Source of the DNA: Erodium maritimum
Lineage: Eukaryota > Streptophyta > Magnoliopsida > Geraniales > Geraniaceae
Assembly: GCA_963921825.1 (NCBI GenBank)
Contig: OY997594.1
Location: forward strand, 9,181,001 to 9,245,000
Direction of reading: 5' to 3'
DNA: 64,000 nt
This document shows positions 1 to 11,314 of this stretch, one piece after another. A program made the translations under genes and the position numbers. Every line of letters begins with the position of its first letter. The stretch's first letter is position 1. Under the pieces are notes generated by a model, which made no database searches, was not told where the DNA came from, and worked only from the letters and a program-made list of their open reading frames with translations.

Positions 1-652
1 ACTCTTATTGATCCGTTAAAGTATTTATTATAAACTTCTTTTAAGTTACTGTTATCTTGGAAAAGCGATACTATTTCATTATCCGGATCCTATAACATTT
101 CATTGATTTATAGAATTTACTCGTTCCCGTTGTGTCAATTTTCTATGTTAGTTTAACGTTCTCTGTTTATTCTCTAAGAGCTTATCGTTATCCTCGAGAA
201 TGCGTTATTGTTATTGTTGCTTCTTATTCGTTCATTATACCTTTTGGTCTAAGGGTTTTAAATACTTTTGTGACATTGATTTAAAGCAGCTTTAATATTA
301 AATTCGGAGACTAAAGTTATTTACGATTTTCCCTACTGAGCGTAAGCTCATCCCTATTTGTTTATTTATTGTGTGCACATGTGTGCTTGGGATCTGGGAA
401 ATTCGAGGCTCGGGGGCTTCCTGATGTCTTGAGAGTTGTATTAGAGATGTGTTGGTCCACATTGTTGATCTTTATTTACCTTTTGTCACTTATCAAGTTT
501 TGACACTATATTTGAAGTTTAGATTGAATTATTGCGGAATACTTTGGACTCGTTTTCAGCTTTAAAAGAATTTATTTCAATTGTACTATTTTTACCTCGT
601 TTGTTTCGGGTCACGTCTCGGGTCTGGCCAAGACCAGATTTGGGGCGTGACA
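1..652 (+). mobile_element. Right end of a long Gypsy-type LTR (left part outside window)
   Basis: The stretch ends in the motif shared by the long LTRs of this window: a GTCAAAACCGG-like block, then GATTTGGGGCGTGACA. It also carries the 'ccctactgag cgtaagctca' block (about 331-352) that recurs in the LTR at 58948-61447. No primer-binding site follows position 652, so it is a solo LTR or the 3' LTR of an element lying to the left. Fossil; only the right end is visible. Confidence 0.7.
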
Positions 653-2869
653 TACCTTCCTTCCCGAAAATAGGATTTCGACCAACGCGAAGCCAAAAGG
701 ATAATCACTCTTCTCGATCTCATCCTCTAGGATGGTCAGTTCTTATTCTTGAGGAGCAACCTCATGTCTAGGATGAACACTACCCCTTAATTTTCCATCG
801 GCCTCCATGGTCTGTCCGATCGGGAAAGGTTGTCTCTGAGAGAGGAAGCCTGGTACGTGTGGGAGATCGCTGCTCTGCTTGTCACCGTCACCCCTTGGAG
901 CGCAAGGTTTCATTGGTCAAAGTACCGTCTTATATGATGGTCATTTCGTAGCCCGAATCCTTGAATGAGTCGGCCAAAGAAATGGGTTGGGTTCTTCAAA
1001 ATTACAAACACGGCGGGGGAGAAAGGGGATGTGGCCGAAGAAGAGAACAACTCCATTTCGGAAAAAGAAAATAAAAACCCTAAAAAAAATTCAGAAGTGA
1101 AAACATGTGGGTGGAGGGTTCCTTTATGATTCATTAAAATTACAAAAGAGAATTTCAAATATCAATTTGACTTTTGTGTTCATCAATATGGACCACGAGG
1201 TTGCTCTTGTGTTTTCGCAGATCTTGCTTTAATCTTTTTCTTCTCATCTTCAATCCAGTATTGGTAATGAGTATCTTAAACTCCCGAAAATTTATACATA
1301 TTTTTTGTTTTCTTTGTTTACTAATTGAATTAGGAGCACGTCTTAAGTCTATTCTTCAAACCCAAACAAAAAAACGTAAAAGCAAAACAGGGAATGGTAG
1401 GGTAACATGACCACGTGTGAGGAGATGGCTGTTTGATTTCTTCGTCAACTTTTCTTCAACTCTTACGTTCAAAGTTACGAAATAAATCCATGGCCACCAA
1501 AAAGTCAAATCCTCGTCTATGTCGTCTTCTCTTTTTCGTACATATCTGAACCAAAATGACATTAATGGGGCAGTCGGTAAAGGGCTAATTCTGTAATTTT
1601 GTCACTACGTTTTCTTTTTTTGCTGTATATAAAATATAGGATACGACGGTTAAGGGTTGGTTGTGGTCGGCCGAGCCTATCCACAAATCTTATGCGTGAA
1701 GCGTTAGTGAATGGTGTACCCTACCGGCCAGGTGTCACTTCCACAAAAAAATATATATTCAAATTCGGCTAGGATGAGTATGTATTTTGTTTTGAACAAA
1801 AGTACTTCGGAATCTATATGTATAAAGATATAAAGGTGTCGTAATTCTTTTTATACTATAATCGTCTTTGACGGTATTGAATGGGCTAGTTAACACTGAG
1901 TTGGGATGTCGTATCGGCAAGGAAGGAAGACGGGGGTTGAGAAGGTGATACTAGAATTCCCGCTTCGAAAATTGGCCAAGAACTTTAACAATAATAGTGT
2001 GAGGTAATACATGAATCGGGGTTTCCTCTTTGAAAAAATCCATGATTCTCTATTCACTAGTCATTGAACCTGTAAAGACAAGCTCAAATAAAGTAAAAAG
2101 GACCCGTTCGATTAGCTAGATCCGTAATCGTGAAAGGGGTCGAGGCGGTTGCGGCGATGGAGGCCAGGGAGAAGGGTGCGGTGGTTGCGGCGGCGGCTTC
2201 AGGGACGACTCTAGAGACGACGACGACGATGACATCAGAGACGGTGGAGGCTTCAAAGTCAGTGGCGGAAACATCAGGGACGACGACTTCAGAGGCGGAA
2301 ACCCCCAGAGTTGCAGAGGAGGGACCGAAACAGGTCGGGAGAGGCTGCGTTGATGGTGGGAGAAACTAAACGTTGCGGTGGCTAGAGGTGGCTCGAAAGA
2401 AACCCTAACAAAAAAACATTCGCATGATTCATAAGGAAGGTGCAAGGGAGAGGATGTATAGACGAGAAAAATAAAACCATAACATAGAGTATGGTAAAAA
2501 CCATGACCATAACTTTGATTTTTGGGTGCTGCGGGGATAACTTTTCCCAAGATAAATATGAAATATTTTAGAATACTTATCTTATCTATTACATATGTGT
2601 ACTGTATTTTTTTTTTTGATAATATGTGTACTGTATTTCTTTATAGTAATCACTAATTATAATTCTGAAATTTACTTTGTACGAGACCAATATAAAAGGG
2701 ATCCCATATAAAATTAGTTTTTGTTTTAGTTTTAAATTGGTCTGATTTTTGTTTTCTAATTTAATCTTCGAGTATGCCATTTATTCAAATGTAACAGTCC
2801 CAATTGATTTTTTTTTAAACCGTTGACCCTTCCTCTTTTCTCTCAGATCAATTAGGGTTTTACACGTAT
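653..2869. other. Unassigned stretch without recognisable gene
   Basis: I see no coding region with family resemblance here. Positions about 2130-2370 are a low-complexity purine-rich patch (GGAGGC / GACGAC repeats) that opens reading frames on both strands; these are compositional. The rest is AT-rich with short T runs. Confidence 0.5.
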
Positions 2870-3552
2870 AATGGAGGCGGCAAGGAACTTACATTCCGAC
2901 ATCAACCATTCTTCGAGCGATGATGAGACGGGATCAAAGAAAGTGGACATCTAACCTTCGGTATCTCTGACTTTGCGGTCTCGTGAGGTAAGTCGGTCTC
3001 CTAGTAATCTGTCACCAGTGTTCGGTGAGGAACCTATACAAGGGAGACCGGACCTCATCTTCTCCGCTTGTAGTTAGGCGGAGCACGGCTCTTAAGGGAC
3101 ACTATGAGGGAAAAGAGGTCGACGAACTCAGGGGAGTTTATTGGAGGCGCCGCACGGGATCTTGAGGCGGACTATGGTAGTGGATCGTCAATCGTACTCT
3201 TGGGACGGTGAATTCGATGGAGATCACAGATTCGATGCAGACATCACTGGTACATCGCGAAGGGCTAGGATCTCCTGGACCTTTTCGATGGAGGAGGAAT
3301 GGCACGACGATGGCTGGGACAAGGGACGCGGAGGTGGATTTATTAGTGACCTATGGAGGGAATTTGTCGGACGCCATAGTGTTGTCGGTACCGGAGTCAC
3401 GGTGGTGAAGCTGTGATACCGTCGGCCGAGCGAAGAGGGGGGCGTCTTGGCGGTGGTGAGCAGACAAGGACCCAATTAGGGTTCTGGACCGGGACATCAG
3501 GGAGGAGGGTTTCCTTTCTCCCATCATGGCCTAGGGCCAAATGGACGTGGGG

Positions 3553-3557
3553 CTTAA
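3553..3557. repeat. Target-site duplication CTTAA, left copy
   Basis: CTTAA directly precedes the LTR terminus TGTCAC; the matching copy is at 6540-6544. Confidence 0.85.
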
Positions 3558-6539
3558 TGTCACTCCCCAAATCCGGTTTTGACCGGACTCAAGATGCAAA
3601 CTTAAAGCAATAATTAATAACGCAGTTTAATAAATAAAAAGGGCCTCAAATAGCAATTTAAATTCCGAAAATCCACACGAGTCAACAGCTCGGTAAAAAC
3701 ACATAACAAAAGAGTTCAAAAAAGCAATGAAAATTGTACGTCTCTAGACACTAGCCAAAACCCTCGCCAGCTCCCAAGCTCCGGGAATTCTGCTAGTACT
3801 GATCCCACTCAACACCTGAAAAACAACAAGGTAAGTGGGTGAGCTTTCACTCAGTAGGAAAATTAGTTAAGGTTATGAACTTCCGCTCAATACCACGAGT
3901 AACCGTCCAATTAGAGCATACTAGTAAAGCACAACTAACCTCCATGTCCACGGGATAAGTACCAACCACCAATCACGATCGCAAGACCACAGTCACAAAT
4001 GAAACCACGCACATAACCAATCATCACACAGCAAAAACTATTAGCAGACAATCACAGTCCAGTCATTCGCAATAACCCACAACTCGTACACTGGCACGGT
4101 CTTGGGAGCAACCCGCTCGGCCCGGCGTAGCCGCACGCAACTTCCCCCCGACACAGTTGGGAGAGGCGGTCGACCTCATCGCGGAATACATCGTTTTGCC
4201 GATACACAGAAGGCAGGGAAATCGCCTCTTCGCGGCACGATACATCGCGGAACACAACACAACGTTTTACCGAGTGCTAGTCGGAAGATAGGGAAACCAC
4301 CTCTTCGCGGGACATAGCGTTTTACACTCTAAACTCAAGGTCGGAAGGTAGGGAAACCACCTTCTTCAAGGAACACAGCAACCATAAACACAATTACACT
4401 CTAAACAAGTTCTTACAACCAGTCCGAACAACACCGGCTATCACAGCCCGTCCCATTTATATCGTACCGGAACACACAGCATCGGTCCCGACATCTTCTC
4501 GTCACATTGAATCGGGGTAACATCCCAGACCGGAAATCCCTCAGTCGGACGTCTTCCTGTCATGTAGAATCAGGGCCTCACGCATACCGGACCGGCACAT
4601 ACCTCGGTCGTACGCCTTCCCGAAAATCACACAGCATTGGGGTAAAGTTTAAACCGTCCTCGTCCTCGATACTCTACACCGGCATACTCTCTCAGTGTAG
4701 GTATTATACCGGACCCGTCTCCTCTTGAAACGCACGTCATGTGAATAACACGCATCACAAGCCATAGTTCGACCACGGTATACCAACCGGGGCAACTCAC
4801 CATAACACACAAACCGGTCTCACTCACCCGATCATATCACAACCAAGGATTCACATTACATCAAACACGACACACTTGCCCACACATAGTCACAACATGC
4901 TACATCGAGTATAATCTTATTAGGACTCTCAACCAACGGCTACAACAAGCATCAAGCACATCAAACAACACACAGTCCTAAGGCTCGACATGTCCATTCT
5001 ACCAGCACGGCAATTTCCTAAGTATTGAAAGCGATTAAACTAGTGAATTACATCCTACATGCGATCTAAGACTCGTCCGGTTATTTAGTAATTGAAAGCG
5101 GTTATTTTAGTGAATCACATCCTATATGCCAACTAGGACCTTTCCGGTTATTATTATTACCTAGCATGCATACTAGTAACTTTCCATAATTAAACCATTA
5201 TTCGCTACTTTCCCTACCTCAAGAAGAATACAACAGCTACGTCTCCTAGCTGCTGACGTCCGAGCCTACCTCCGGTCATCTCGGACGAAGTCAAAGTCTG
5301 ATTTTAACAAGTAAAAGTGATAATCAGTCCCGGTACAGTCTGAATCACTCCTCTAATTTATCAAATTTAGTCCTTTAAATTCTCCATTTTAAATTATTTA
5401 AATTAATTAATATGTCCGACCGGATCCGGCCCGAATCCGAAACCGACCCAAATCTGACCCAGAACCGACCCGGACCTGACCCGGAACCCGGCCCCAGACC
5501 CGACCCAAGTCCGGACCAGACCAGCCAGACCTGGGCCTGGCCCGAGGCCCAACCGGGATCCGGTCTGGCCCAAGGCCCAACCGGGATCCGGTCTGGCCCA
5601 AGGCCCAACCGGGATCCGGTCTGGCCCAAGGCCTAACCTGGATCCGGCCTGACCCAAGGCCTAGTCTGGCACGAGGCCCAGTTGGTCGAGGCCCAACCTG
5701 GCCCAGGCCCAGCTTGGCCCGAGTTCGGTTTTAACTCGAGTCCAGCCCTGGCTCGAGGGTCACTCCGACGAGGGTTTCCGGCCTCGACAGGGCGGCGGAC
5801 GGCGGTAGGGCAGCTCGGAGGAGTAGCGGCGATGGCTGGGAGAGGCGCTAGGGATCCGGCGAGGCCGTGACCGTGACGTTGGTGGAAACGCCCCTCCGTC
5901 TCAGAACTGGCGAGAGAGAGACGCTCTCGCCGGCGGGGGAACTGCGATGGAGCTCGGGATTCAGGCGGTGAAGCTCGCCCAAACCGAGCTCGACAAGGTG
6001 GGTTTTCTGGCGGTGCGTAGTTGGAGAAGCTAAAAGGGATGAAGGAGGCCACGAACCCTCGTCGTTTCCTCTGTCGCGGGCGCGATTCGAGCTCGGGAGT
6101 CGAACCAGAGAGAGGTTCTCGGCGTCCGGATCTCGTTTCAGTTGACGGCGTGGTTCGATTCACACGCGGAGAAGGAGAACACGGTGAGGCGGCGTCGGTG
6201 TGAGAAGGGAGAGCGAGAGAGAAGAAGAGAGGAATAGAGAGCGATAGAGAAAGGTTTGCCTCAGGATTCATGCGCGGTTGCGTGAAGAAGACGCGTGAAC
6301 AGTGCTTGCTAGGATTTGGGTAAGCCCGAGTTGGTCTTGGGCCTGAGCTCGTGCGCGCGTGGTGCGGGCTTGGGCTCGGTCCGACTGGCTGGCCCAAGTC
6401 AGCCTGGCCCAAGTCTGCTTCTTTCCCTTTTTTCTTTCTCTTTTTGCATTTGGTCCAAAATTCAATCCGTTTTCCAACCACGACGTTCCAATCGAACAAT
6501 TTTAAATATTTATTTCTTTTAACCGGGGCGGTCTTTACA
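3558..6539 (-). mobile_element. Solo LTR of a long-LTR Gypsy element, 2982 bp
   Basis: On the plus strand it reads TGTCACTCCCCAAATCCGG at the left and GGGCGGTCTTTACA at the right, the reverse complement of the plus-oriented LTRs elsewhere in the window. It is flanked by the 5-bp direct repeat CTTAA at 3553-3557 and 6540-6544. No internal region is present, so this is a solo LTR left by LTR-LTR recombination. The family looks like the Tekay/Del chromoviruses, by likeness to the LTR of the chromodomain-bearing element at 50982. Confidence 0.88.
5551..5650. repeat. 28-bp tandem repeat inside the solo LTR
   Basis: The unit starts AACCGGGATCCGGTCTGGCC and repeats at 5551, 5579, 5607 and (degenerate) 5635, an exact 28-bp period. 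It sits in a wider GACCCGG-rich tract (about 5410-5700) near the middle of the LTR. A comparable CCGGACC-rich tract occurs in the LTR at 50982-53863 (about 52830-53060). Confidence 0.8.
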
Positions 6540-7090
6540 CTTAAGGCCAAAGGAAGTCAAGGCGGGGCCCTGAATGGGGTAGGCAGACCCGTTCCTTTCA
6601 AGGACCGAGAGGTCGGATGGAACCCGAGCCCGAGAACAGCTTGCGACCGAACGTGTTTTAAGGAAAATCCACCAGTTAGATCGAGTAGACCTCGAGGGGA
6701 AGCTGGCAAGTCTCAAGCATGAATGAGCGATCTGGTATCATGGATGGGGAGTTTGTGCATTAAAGAGGTGGTTGTTCCTCCCTCTGAAGTATGTGGGCGG
6801 GGGACAAACTTTTCTAGCGCATTAGCTAAGGTCCCGACCACAAGGGATTTCTTCTGGAAGACTCTAGTGGGTTAGTTGGAGGATAAATGGGAGATCCGAA
6901 ATATGGAAGACATACCAATGGACGATGGGAAGACGAAGACCTCGCTGATGACTAAAATTTGACGAGGGCTTGTGGTGAGGGGTTTCAGGCAGAGCGTCGC
7001 CGCTTTGGCCTAAAAGGTTGGGTGGGTTCAGTGATAATATGTATCCGTGGGAATGGTATGTGTTTTAGTGTGAAGGAAAGGTTTCAATAG

Positions 7091-8320
7091 GGTATTTAGG
7101 GTTTGAAAGTCAAAAGAGTATTTTGTGTATTTTTTTCAAAAAAATAGGATCATGTGCAATGCACATGACTTTTTTCAGTCTAAAATTGAATGAAAAATTG
7201 ACGATGGTTATAAAAGTGAAAAATATTACATTCTAAAATGATGAGGGGTTAAAATAGTGAGATTGTTATAAAAGTAAAAACGATACTTGTGAATGGAAGA
7301 ACAAAAACTAGAGAGAACAAGAGAATATGGAGAGAGTAGAGAATATAATATTATTGATCACTTCATTCTTTACAATGACCTCTATTTATAGGCTCATAAT
7401 TATAGAGACATAACATTAATGAACTACATAAATAATGAAATTCAAAATACAAAAGTCTTGTAACTCCTATCTAGAATATTTCATGTGGTCATCCAATCAA
7501 ATATTCATAACAGAGATGAAATTTACTTTATTATTTATGATCACCCTTCTCAAACTCAGTATGTCTGAAGTCTTCGAAGAAAAATGTTTAGAAGTAGGGC
7601 TGGAGGCTGGCTTGAACAAAAGTTGAAGACTCCCATATTGGTCTCTCTATAAATCAAGAGAGCTTAACCGAAGAAGAGGGCCCAGAAAGAAGTTGTTAAG
7701 ATCCATTTGGTTTTGGGTTGTAATGAATGGGCTTCGCATACGGCAGAGAAGGTAGACCTACTACTTGCCATCTTATACTTTTCTTGTAACTAAATGGTCT
7801 ATTGCATCCTCCATTTATTAGAGAAGTATTCATGCTTTAGTACAAGTTTTACAAACCTTCCACCCAATTTTCTCAGTATTGTATTTAATTTAGGTGTACT
7901 TCTATAAAAATAAGCTTATTTTAGTATCTTTCTTACTTCGTTATATAATTTTTAAATTTAGTTACACTGAATTTTCAAATTTTATTATATTTTATTAATA
8001 AATGACAAAAAATATCCTTACTTTTGAAAGCTTTCTCAAGCTTGTGTTCTTGCAAAAAAATAATATATTAAAACGAGGAAAAAATAGTCGGGTGTTAAGC
8101 TATTTTATTACAAACCAACACAGAATGAAAATACACCCAATGAAATGGTGAAGTGTGCAAGAGCTTCAAATCATATGCTGATTCAATTACAGTGTTAAAA
8201 CCGAAGAATAGATCTTTATCCATTTAAATTGTTTTTTATTTTTCCTGCAACCAACTTTTGGAGAAAGATAAAGTTAATTTTTTTGGAAATAAAAAAGATA
8301 CTGGTCATGTATTATATAAT
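7091..8320. other. AT-rich stretch, no gene seen
   Basis: No coding region can be supported. A block at about 7290-7420 has the look of an LTR promoter region (CTATTTATAGGCTC), but I found no partner copy or clear ends. Confidence 0.5.
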
Positions 8321-8331
8321 AACTATTAAGT
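8321..8331. repeat. LINE target-site duplication, left copy
   Basis: AACTATTAAGT, repeated exactly at 10296-10306 on the far side of the A-rich tail. The first bases of the right copy merge with the tail, so the true length may be 9-11 bp. Confidence 0.8.
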
Positions 8332-10295
8332 TAGGAATTGGACTACAAAGATTATTTTGTTCGTGCAGAATATTTTTTTTAGAGGTGTATTCTCTTTAGC
8401 CCTAATCTTAACCTTTGTTTTTAATACCGTCAACAAGTCTCTTGCTCGTGAAAGTCAAGGCCACTCAACCGTCATCTCCCTCTGCTTTAATGGCAACACA
8501 TGTATCTTCTGCCCTCATCATGCCTCCATGTCCCTCTGTGGTGTTTATCAAATCGATAAAGCCTTGTCGCAATGTAAAGCTCCAAAACACCATAGAGTCG
8601 TCCCCTCCCGACCATCCTCTCCATCGCAATCAACCATTCTCCTCCTCACAAGGGAATCTGCAACGGATGCGTTCTCCCCGACACATACTCTGTCACCGTC
8701 TAAGGTGGAGGGTAGCGTCAAACTAAAGAAGGGGCGTAAGCCCCGAACTATGGTCATTGCTACGACGGTCGTCCCCGCTCCGCTAGTGATTCTACTACTG
8801 GGTCCAGCTGAGGGTGCTCCTGAACCCTTGGACCTGATGGTGACGAAGGGAACCTTGCCCTTAGAGAAGGCTCTAGTCTCGAGCTCATGGTTGTCTCAAC
8901 CGAGGCCTAGGTCAGCTTCTACGACTCCAATGGTTGCTCCTACGTCTGTGGCGGTTCTCTAGAGGGCTTCTTGCCCTTTTCTCTCGGTGAGTATAAGGAT
9001 GTCATCATCGACGTACCGTTTACCTCGGTTGATCCAGGTGTTATGGCTCGCCAAAATTTCTCCATGGTAGGGAGGATGCTCACACCTCGGACGTACCAGA
9101 GGGACCTCATGTTTAAGCTCATATTGAGGGTCTAGGGACGCTTGGCTATAGGGATCGTGGTAAAGAACCTCAAACCAGGGATATTCAAGTTTTATTTTTG
9201 CTCGTATGAGACAAAGGATTGGGTTCGACAAAATGAACCCTGGTGCTATGATGGCCCCCCACTCATTTTCGACGATATAGTAAAACCCATGGGAATAGAG
9301 CTTCCTCGACTTGGCAAGCTCAAATTGTCAGTGCATGTGACAAACCTTAAGCACCTGGTTTGGAAACGGGCAAATTAAGGGATAGCACATTGGGCCGGCA
9401 TTGGGAAAATGCTTCCATGTCCCATGCGACCAATAAGACTTCTATTGGGTGAATTAGTTCGGGCCCGGTTTTGGACGTCCATGGATCGTCCGTTATGGCG
9501 TTTTTCGGTCCTGCATTCTCAAGAGTACATAGACTCAATGAAGGTCAGCTTGACCTATAGCCGACTGTCGAACTTATGTTACAACTGTGGGCAGATTGGT
9601 CACGTGACTCGTGAGTGCGAGCGGGAGGTCCCGGGGTTTCCCTGGTTTGATAAGTCCCTCAGGGTGGAAAAGCCTAACACCCTTAGGAAATTTTTTGTTA
9701 TTGATTGGACAAAGGAGGCACCCTTTCTGGTTTGTCCATCAGAAATCACTACGGTTATCCAGAACACCTTACCAACCACACTTTCTCATCTCTAGGGAGA
9801 GGATCCCTAGTAACCCCGAACACCTTACCTAACCAACATGGGGTGGGATAGGGGTGACTTGAGATCGAGTTGTCCAAATACCCCATCTGAAGATCCAAAC
9901 AAGAAGAGGGGGTTTACAAGAGAACCGCAGGACGATCAGGCGAAGGCTGGGAAGTAGTCTTCCCAGCTGCCATGATTAGTGAGCAGAGACTCAGGTCCTT
10001 TACGCGGGAGCGATCTCTGAATCAACATCACCCTCCCTTCTTACTGTCGAGTTCATGCTAGATCGTTCTCCTCACGACTAAAAGAGTCCTTCCCATGAGA
10101 TCAAGCAGTGTTTAGGCACCACCTTGAGCGGTTCTCCACAGTTTGAGATTAGTTTTCAGTTTATGAGTCTTTTGTTTAAAAACTATTGTAATATCAGTTC
10201 TTTGTCTCAGAGTTTGTTGAACAAGGACCTACAGGGCCATGTTTTCTATACTGGCTCTTCTGATTAATAATAATTATGCAACTTTCATTCAAAAA
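8332..10295 (+). mobile_element. L1-type LINE copy with ORF1 and 3' end only, about 1.96 kb
   Basis: The insertion is bounded by the direct repeat AACTATTAAGT at 8321-8331 and 10296-10306. The right copy directly follows a short A run after TTCATTC, as expected of target-primed reverse transcription. Inside is a decayed ORF1 (DUF4283-like region plus a CCHC zinc knuckle), then about 0.5 kb of 3' sequence ending ATTAATAATAATTATGCAAC...A-run. No endonuclease, reverse transcriptase or RNase H lies between ORF1 and the tail, so ORF2 is absent although both ends of the insertion are preserved. Confidence 0.8.
8415..9795 (+). pseudogene. LINE ORF1 (DUF4283 and CCHC zinc knuckle), decayed
   Basis: ORF1 proteins of plant L1 elements bind RNA and typically combine a DUF4283 region with a zinc knuckle. 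Here the DUF4283-like segment runs from about 8960 (GEYKDVIIDVPF) through about 9330 (WCYDGPPLIFDD). The knuckle CYNCGQIGHVTREC, a CX2CX4HX4C pattern, lies at about 9576-9617. The N-terminal part reads in another frame than the rest, with the shift near 8960. In-frame stops fall at 9133-9135 (TAG) and 9376-9378 (TAA). It is therefore not translated as a whole. Calling it a LINE product rests on the TSD and tail around it; stand-alone DUF4283 zinc-knuckle proteins of this sort are often annotated as host proteins. Confidence 0.7.
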
Positions 10296-10306
10296 AAACT
10301 ATTAAG

Positions 10307-10631
10307 TGAAGATATACATACAATATGTAGTAACGCACAACGCAAGCAATAATATTACACATTCTAGCAGGTCATTAATGTTACATACTTCAGACCGAAA
10401 CAACGCAACATATACAATACGCACAAAGGGTATAACAAACACATGCCACCTGTAATATATACAATTATTTTCTAAGTCGAATCAAGACCTTCCATATATA
10501 AAAGATAAAATTTGAACTCTTGAAGTGTCCTCTTAAGAACACGAAGATACAGTTAATAAACAAACTCCAAGTATATTGTTATGAGAATTAAATAAAATAA
10601 AGTATTTATTTGTAATCAAAAGAATTGTAGA
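10307..10631. other. AT-rich spacer between two LINE insertions
   Basis: No gene or repeat recognised; it separates the right TSD of one LINE from the tail of the next. Confidence 0.5.
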
Positions 10632-11314
10632 TTTTTTTAGCGAAAGATGCAGAATTTCATTAATCAAATTAAGTAAAGACAAATAAGTGTATCAGAAACT
10701 CTCTGACCACGAGCAGGGCAAGAAAATTGAAGAATGTTTGCTATTCTTTTCCTAGTAAAACCGTCCATGACGGTGTTGAGTTGGCGCCCTATGGGAAAGG
10801 ACAGAGTATGGATGGGGGGAACGGGATACTGGAGATGCAGAGGGACCTCGACGGTAATGGTGATGGTGGGAGGCAAATCATCGTCTGGGGACCCCTCCCA
10901 GGGCCAGTCCCCGATGCTCTGTCGATGCCTCATCCCTCCCGGCGGGGCCACTTCCCCGTTTGTGGTGAGCTATCCCATATCACGCCAGGCACAACCCTCC
11001 CTAGAACTTCTGCGGCCTCCCTCAATTGATCCCCGGGCGCTGGAACCTCAACATGGCACGCCTCAGCCTGAGCGCTCCCTCTACCTCTAAACCCTCCAGT
11101 CTGGGAGAACCGAGCGGTAGCAATCGAATCATTAGAGAGCTGATCCCTTCGCCACCCCGACCATCCTTTGTGCACACAGGCCCGGGAGAGAGGTGGAAGA
11201 CCACCTAGAGCGACCTAGCTCGGTCAACAAGCTAGTATCCCAGTTGAAAACCGGGGACCCAGATTAGGTAACGGGTCCACTGTTATGTCGGTTTCCCCAT
11301 ACCGAGATAACCTA

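Larger units (their letters stand above)
2870..7090 (+). other. Old GC-rich sequence split by a solo LTR
   Basis: Positions 2870-3557 and 6540-7090 are GC-rich, gene-like flanks that become adjacent if the solo LTR at 3558-6539 and one CTTAA copy are removed. A start-like ATG in good context lies at about 2871, but no long frame persists and I recognise no domain. It could be a decayed LINE ORF1 or a host pseudogene. Confidence 0.3.

Noticed and set aside
2116-2550. 144-codon minus-strand frame and overlapping plus-strand frame
   Set aside because: Low-complexity Pro/Ser and Glu/Thr composition from a GAC/GGA-rich patch; no domain.
5375-6550. Long GC-rich frames, including one of 305 codons on the minus strand
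   Set aside because: They lie inside a solo LTR bounded by a target duplication and reflect GC-rich repeats; the same kind of frames recur in other LTRs.
7290-7690. Possible LTR with a CTATTTATAGGCTC promoter-like block
   Set aside because: No second copy, no clear termini or target duplication.
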